Source: Coemansia sp. RSA 487
Taxonomy: Eukaryota; Kickxellomycota; Kickxellomycetes; Kickxellales; Kickxellaceae
Length of the DNA: 64,000 nt
Reading direction: 5' to 3'
Assembly (NCBI GenBank): GCA_027577595.1
Contig: JANBRJ010000056.1
Coordinates: forward strand, 46,378 to 110,377
Positions within the stretch are counted from its first letter, which is position 1. Every line of letters begins with the position of its first letter. The translations under genes were made by a program, and so were the position numbers. The notes under the pieces are model-generated. The model was not told the DNA's origin. It did no database searches and saw nothing but the letters and a program-made list of their open reading frames with translations. This document shows positions 61,643 through 64,000 of this stretch, one piece after another.

Positions 61643-63493
61643 ATGGTCCCCTCAAAACAGTTTTGCATTGCTGCACTACTGCAGCTCGGAGCGGTACTCT
61701 GGGCTACCGTTGCGTCTGCGGAACACGGATATCTGGCCCATGGCGACGGCGAGGGCTTCAAGTGTGCCGGCGTGTACGGCTCTTCCAAGGGTTCCAGCGA
61801 AAGACAGTCAATGGTAGAAATCGAAATACCGCCAGTACCACCGGCTGATATTGCTGTCCTTGTTTTCGATTATCCGGATAGTAGATGGATTGGGATTCCT
61901 GTTAAAGAAGGGAAAAAGATACCAGACGATCAGGTTGATATGCCTGGAGAGTATATCAACAACGGCAGAGGTATTACTGACGGAAGCGATGGGTCCAGTG
62001 TGCAAAGATTTATGGTTTGCAGCAACGAGACCATTGCAATGAAGCTCTGCACCGAAGCCGATTTCGGCCGCCCTCTGATCAACGACCGCGACGACAAGGG
62101 AAACCCGCGGACCTTTGACTCGATTATTTACAGTGACTACATAATGCTCCAACGATCTGGCCCTGGATATACACGTCTAGAGTATAATGAGTGGTTGGCA
62201 AAAGCCAATGACTCTGGAAACAAGGATGAGTCGTGGAAGAACAAGTCCAGGATCGCCATGCTTGACAGTGCGACTCTGAAATGGCAAGCTGATGGGACCC
62301 TCACGATCAAATACATTGTCAGAAGAACTGGGTTCTTCTGTGTCGACGCAGCCAGCAAGGGCGACTTTACCGCAAGCGTGCGCTGGATCAACTCCCACGG
62401 CCTGCTTCCAGGAAGCGAGTACCCCAAGATATACATTTACTTTATACTGATGCTTGCATACGTGTTCATTGCCATCGCGTGGGGATTCATGTCATGGAAG
62501 GTATGGTCAGAGATCCTGCCTGTGCAAAACCAACTCTTTGGCCTTGTCTGCCTGCTAGCCGTCGACATGGGTATGAATTTTGGATTCTGGAAGTACTACA
62601 ACACGACGGGCTCTCCAAGCATGGTCTTTTCAATCTTTACACTCATTATAGACGCTGGCCGCAACAGCCTTTCCTTCTTCATGCTGCTTGTCGTTTCGCT
62701 TGGCTGGGGCGTTGTCCGTCCCTCCCTTGGCAAAACCATGATCCGCTGCATCCTGCTTACAATGGTGCACTTTTCAGCTGGGTGTCTATATAGTGCTGGC
62801 ATTTTGTTCCGCGATCCTCAAGAGTCTGGACCATTGGGCCTTGTCTATGTCATCCCCCTCTCACTAAGCATGACTCTATTTTATGTGTGGATACTCAGTG
62901 CCATCATAAACACCACCCATCTACTTATCGAGCGCCAGCAGTCGTACAAGTTGGCAATGTACAACAACCTTTGGCGCCTTTTGCTTGTGTGTCTGGTCTT
63001 GTTGTTTGCCTTCTTTGTGCTCAATATTCTCCACACAATATTTTACAGCCACATTTCCATCGCAGCGCGCTCTTGGAAATGGCTCTGGTTCTGGACCGAC
63101 GGGTGGCTAAACTTTGAGTACTTCACCGCCCTGTGTATTATACTCTATTGGTGGCGGCCCACATCGCAGAACTACAGATACAGCCTTGAGGAACTTGCCG
63201 GTGATGAGGACGAAGCACTCGAGCGCGAACAGGCTACCGATGAACATGACTCCTTTGATAACCCTCGAATGGGAGAAAATCTCGAGCTTGAAGACATGTC
63301 TGCAACAGCCATAAAAGATCGTCGTGTCTCAAATTCTGCCAGCGATGTACAGTTTGTGATCAATGAGGATGACCTGGAGTTCAACAGTGATGACAGTGAT
63401 AGTATAGATAACCACCACCATGCTATTGGAAACAGCGGTCACAACACAAACGAGCAGCACCGCTCCTCATCATCTAAAAGTCCCACAGAATAA
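61643..63493 (+). CDS. PTM1: Ptm1-like Golgi/post-Golgi seven-span protein (LU7TM/GOST family)
   Basis: 616 residues, intronless. A signal peptide (IAALLQLGAVLWATVASAEH) is followed by a lumenal domain to about 265. Seven membrane spans follow to about 510, beginning YIYFILMLAYVFIAIAWGF. Family motifs: GFMSWKVWSEILPVQN, NFGFWKYYNTTG, DAGRNSLSFFMLLVVSLGWG and VRPSLGKTM. YTALCIILYWWRPT-like and NYRYSLEEL at the end of the last span are typical of Ptm1. A cytosolic acidic and Ser-rich tail closes the protein. The family is implicated in Golgi and endosome trafficking in animals and plants; the yeast role is poorly known. Confidence 0.92.
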   Translation: MVPSKQFCIAALLQLGAVLWATVASAEHGYLAHGDGEGFKCAGVYGSSKGSSERQSMVEIEIPPVPPADIAVLVFDYPDSRWIGIPVKEGKKIPDDQVDMPGEYINNGRGITDGSDGSSVQRFMVCSNETIAMKLCTEADFGRPLINDRDDKGNPRTFDSIIYSDYIMLQRSGPGYTRLEYNEWLAKANDSGNKDESWKNKSRIAMLDSATLKWQADGTLTIKYIVRRTGFFCVDAASKGDFTASVRWINSHGLLPGSEYPKIYIYFILMLAYVFIAIAWGFMSWKVWSEILPVQNQLFGLVCLLAVDMGMNFGFWKYYNTTGSPSMVFSIFTLIIDAGRNSLSFFMLLVVSLGWGVVRPSLGKTMIRCILLTMVHFSAGCLYSAGILFRDPQESGPLGLVYVIPLSLSMTLFYVWILSAIINTTHLLIERQQSYKLAMYNNLWRLLLVCLVLLFAFFVLNILHTIFYSHISIAARSWKWLWFWTDGWLNFEYFTALCIILYWWRPTSQNYRYSLEELAGDEDEALEREQATDEHDSFDNPRMGENLELEDMSATAIKDRRVSNSASDVQFVINEDDLEFNSDDSDSIDNHHHAIGNSGHNTNEQHRSSSSKSPTE

Positions 63494-64000
63494 GCAGATA
63501 CAGTAGTAACAATGAGTACCTTCCATTTATCATTTAAAAGTACATTTTACAAGATCGGTAATTTTGCTGTAATGCTTGACGACATATGTTCCCATTTCAA
63601 AAGCTTTCACTGCTGTTCTGCGTTTAATATAAATGTGCCATCTGTATCAGTAAGAATAAACTTGCAGGCGAAATCGAAATAAAATTGTCATAGACTAAAG
63701 AAACTAAGTAGTCCGTTCAATATTTGAAATCGCTAATATAAAAATTTAAAAACTAAAATAATATTCTAGAAGAGAAAGGAATAGCACCTTGTAGAGTTGT
63801 GTCTTCTGACATTTATGCAGACATGTCAGTCTGTGCCAATCAACACAAAAAGAATGAAAGGTTAACATTTTAAAATGCGTGGTCTGCTCGTAGTAATATA
63901 AAGACTTTGACATTCTCCCTTAGCCGTCCTTTTCAGCATCCACTATGTAATCGGTGTGCCGTTTAAACAACTGGGCTCAAAAGGGTTTTATCGGTGCATC
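63494..64000. other. PTM1 3' flank to the window edge
   Basis: AT-rich; AATAAA-like signals near 63654 and 63680. I see no gene in the last 507 bases. Confidence 0.55.

Overview
This is a compact stretch of a fungal nuclear genome. Genes lie on both strands a few hundred bases apart and most are intronless or carry one or two short introns. The gene set is fungal: an RRN6-like Pol I factor, MUB1, PFF1, PTM1, LEU5, BFR1, ORM and QCR9. Three other genes are not expected in a yeast: a WW-WW-MyTH4-RhoGAP protein like animal ARHGAP39, a UBAP1-like ESCRT-I protein, and a coiled-coil protein resembling augmin subunit HAUS4. I infer an early-diverging fungus, possibly Kickxellomycotina. That placement is judgement from gene content, not a measured phylogeny. 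All 13 introns I could resolve end in TAG, 11 of them in TGTAG.

Layout. 1-5 kb: the 3' part of an RSC8/SWI3 chromatin subunit converges on the RhoGAP gene. 5-11.5 kb: a gene-poor stretch whose core (about 6.6-11.1 kb) is AT-rich. It holds an ABCC-type ABC transporter pseudogene, an orphan multi-pass membrane ORF, a decayed Q/A/S-rich remnant, and three copies of a diverged repeat that share a 12-bp-stem, 9-nt-loop hairpin. This is the one clearly accessory region. 11.6-25.3 kb: ORM, BFR1, QCR9, TRS23, a PP2A B'' subunit, VPH1 and RRN6. 25.6-33.4 kb: UBAP1-like, YAF9, a small membrane protein, a Rab8/SEC4 GTPase and SPB1. 34.3-43.4 kb: a Gi-type G-alpha, a secreted kelch protein, LEU5, MVD1 and the HAUS4-like gene. 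44.6-54.7 kb: MUB1, SED5, IPP1, an internally deleted Tc1/mariner transposase remnant, and two tandem SSO-type syntaxins. 54.9-63.5 kb: RNR2 and PFF1 head to head over a promoter rich in ACGCG/CGCGAAA boxes, then a TMEM128-like gene and PTM1.

Most genes are unrelated housekeeping functions, but membrane traffic is well represented (TRS23, the Rab, SED5, two SSO syntaxins, UBAP1-like, VPH1, PTM1, ORM). SED5 and the two SSO genes lie within 8 kb. I found no tRNA, rRNA or CRISPR array. Two candidates deserve most attention as undescribed material: the hairpin repeat with its linked orphan membrane gene in the AT-rich island, and the metazoan-like genes.
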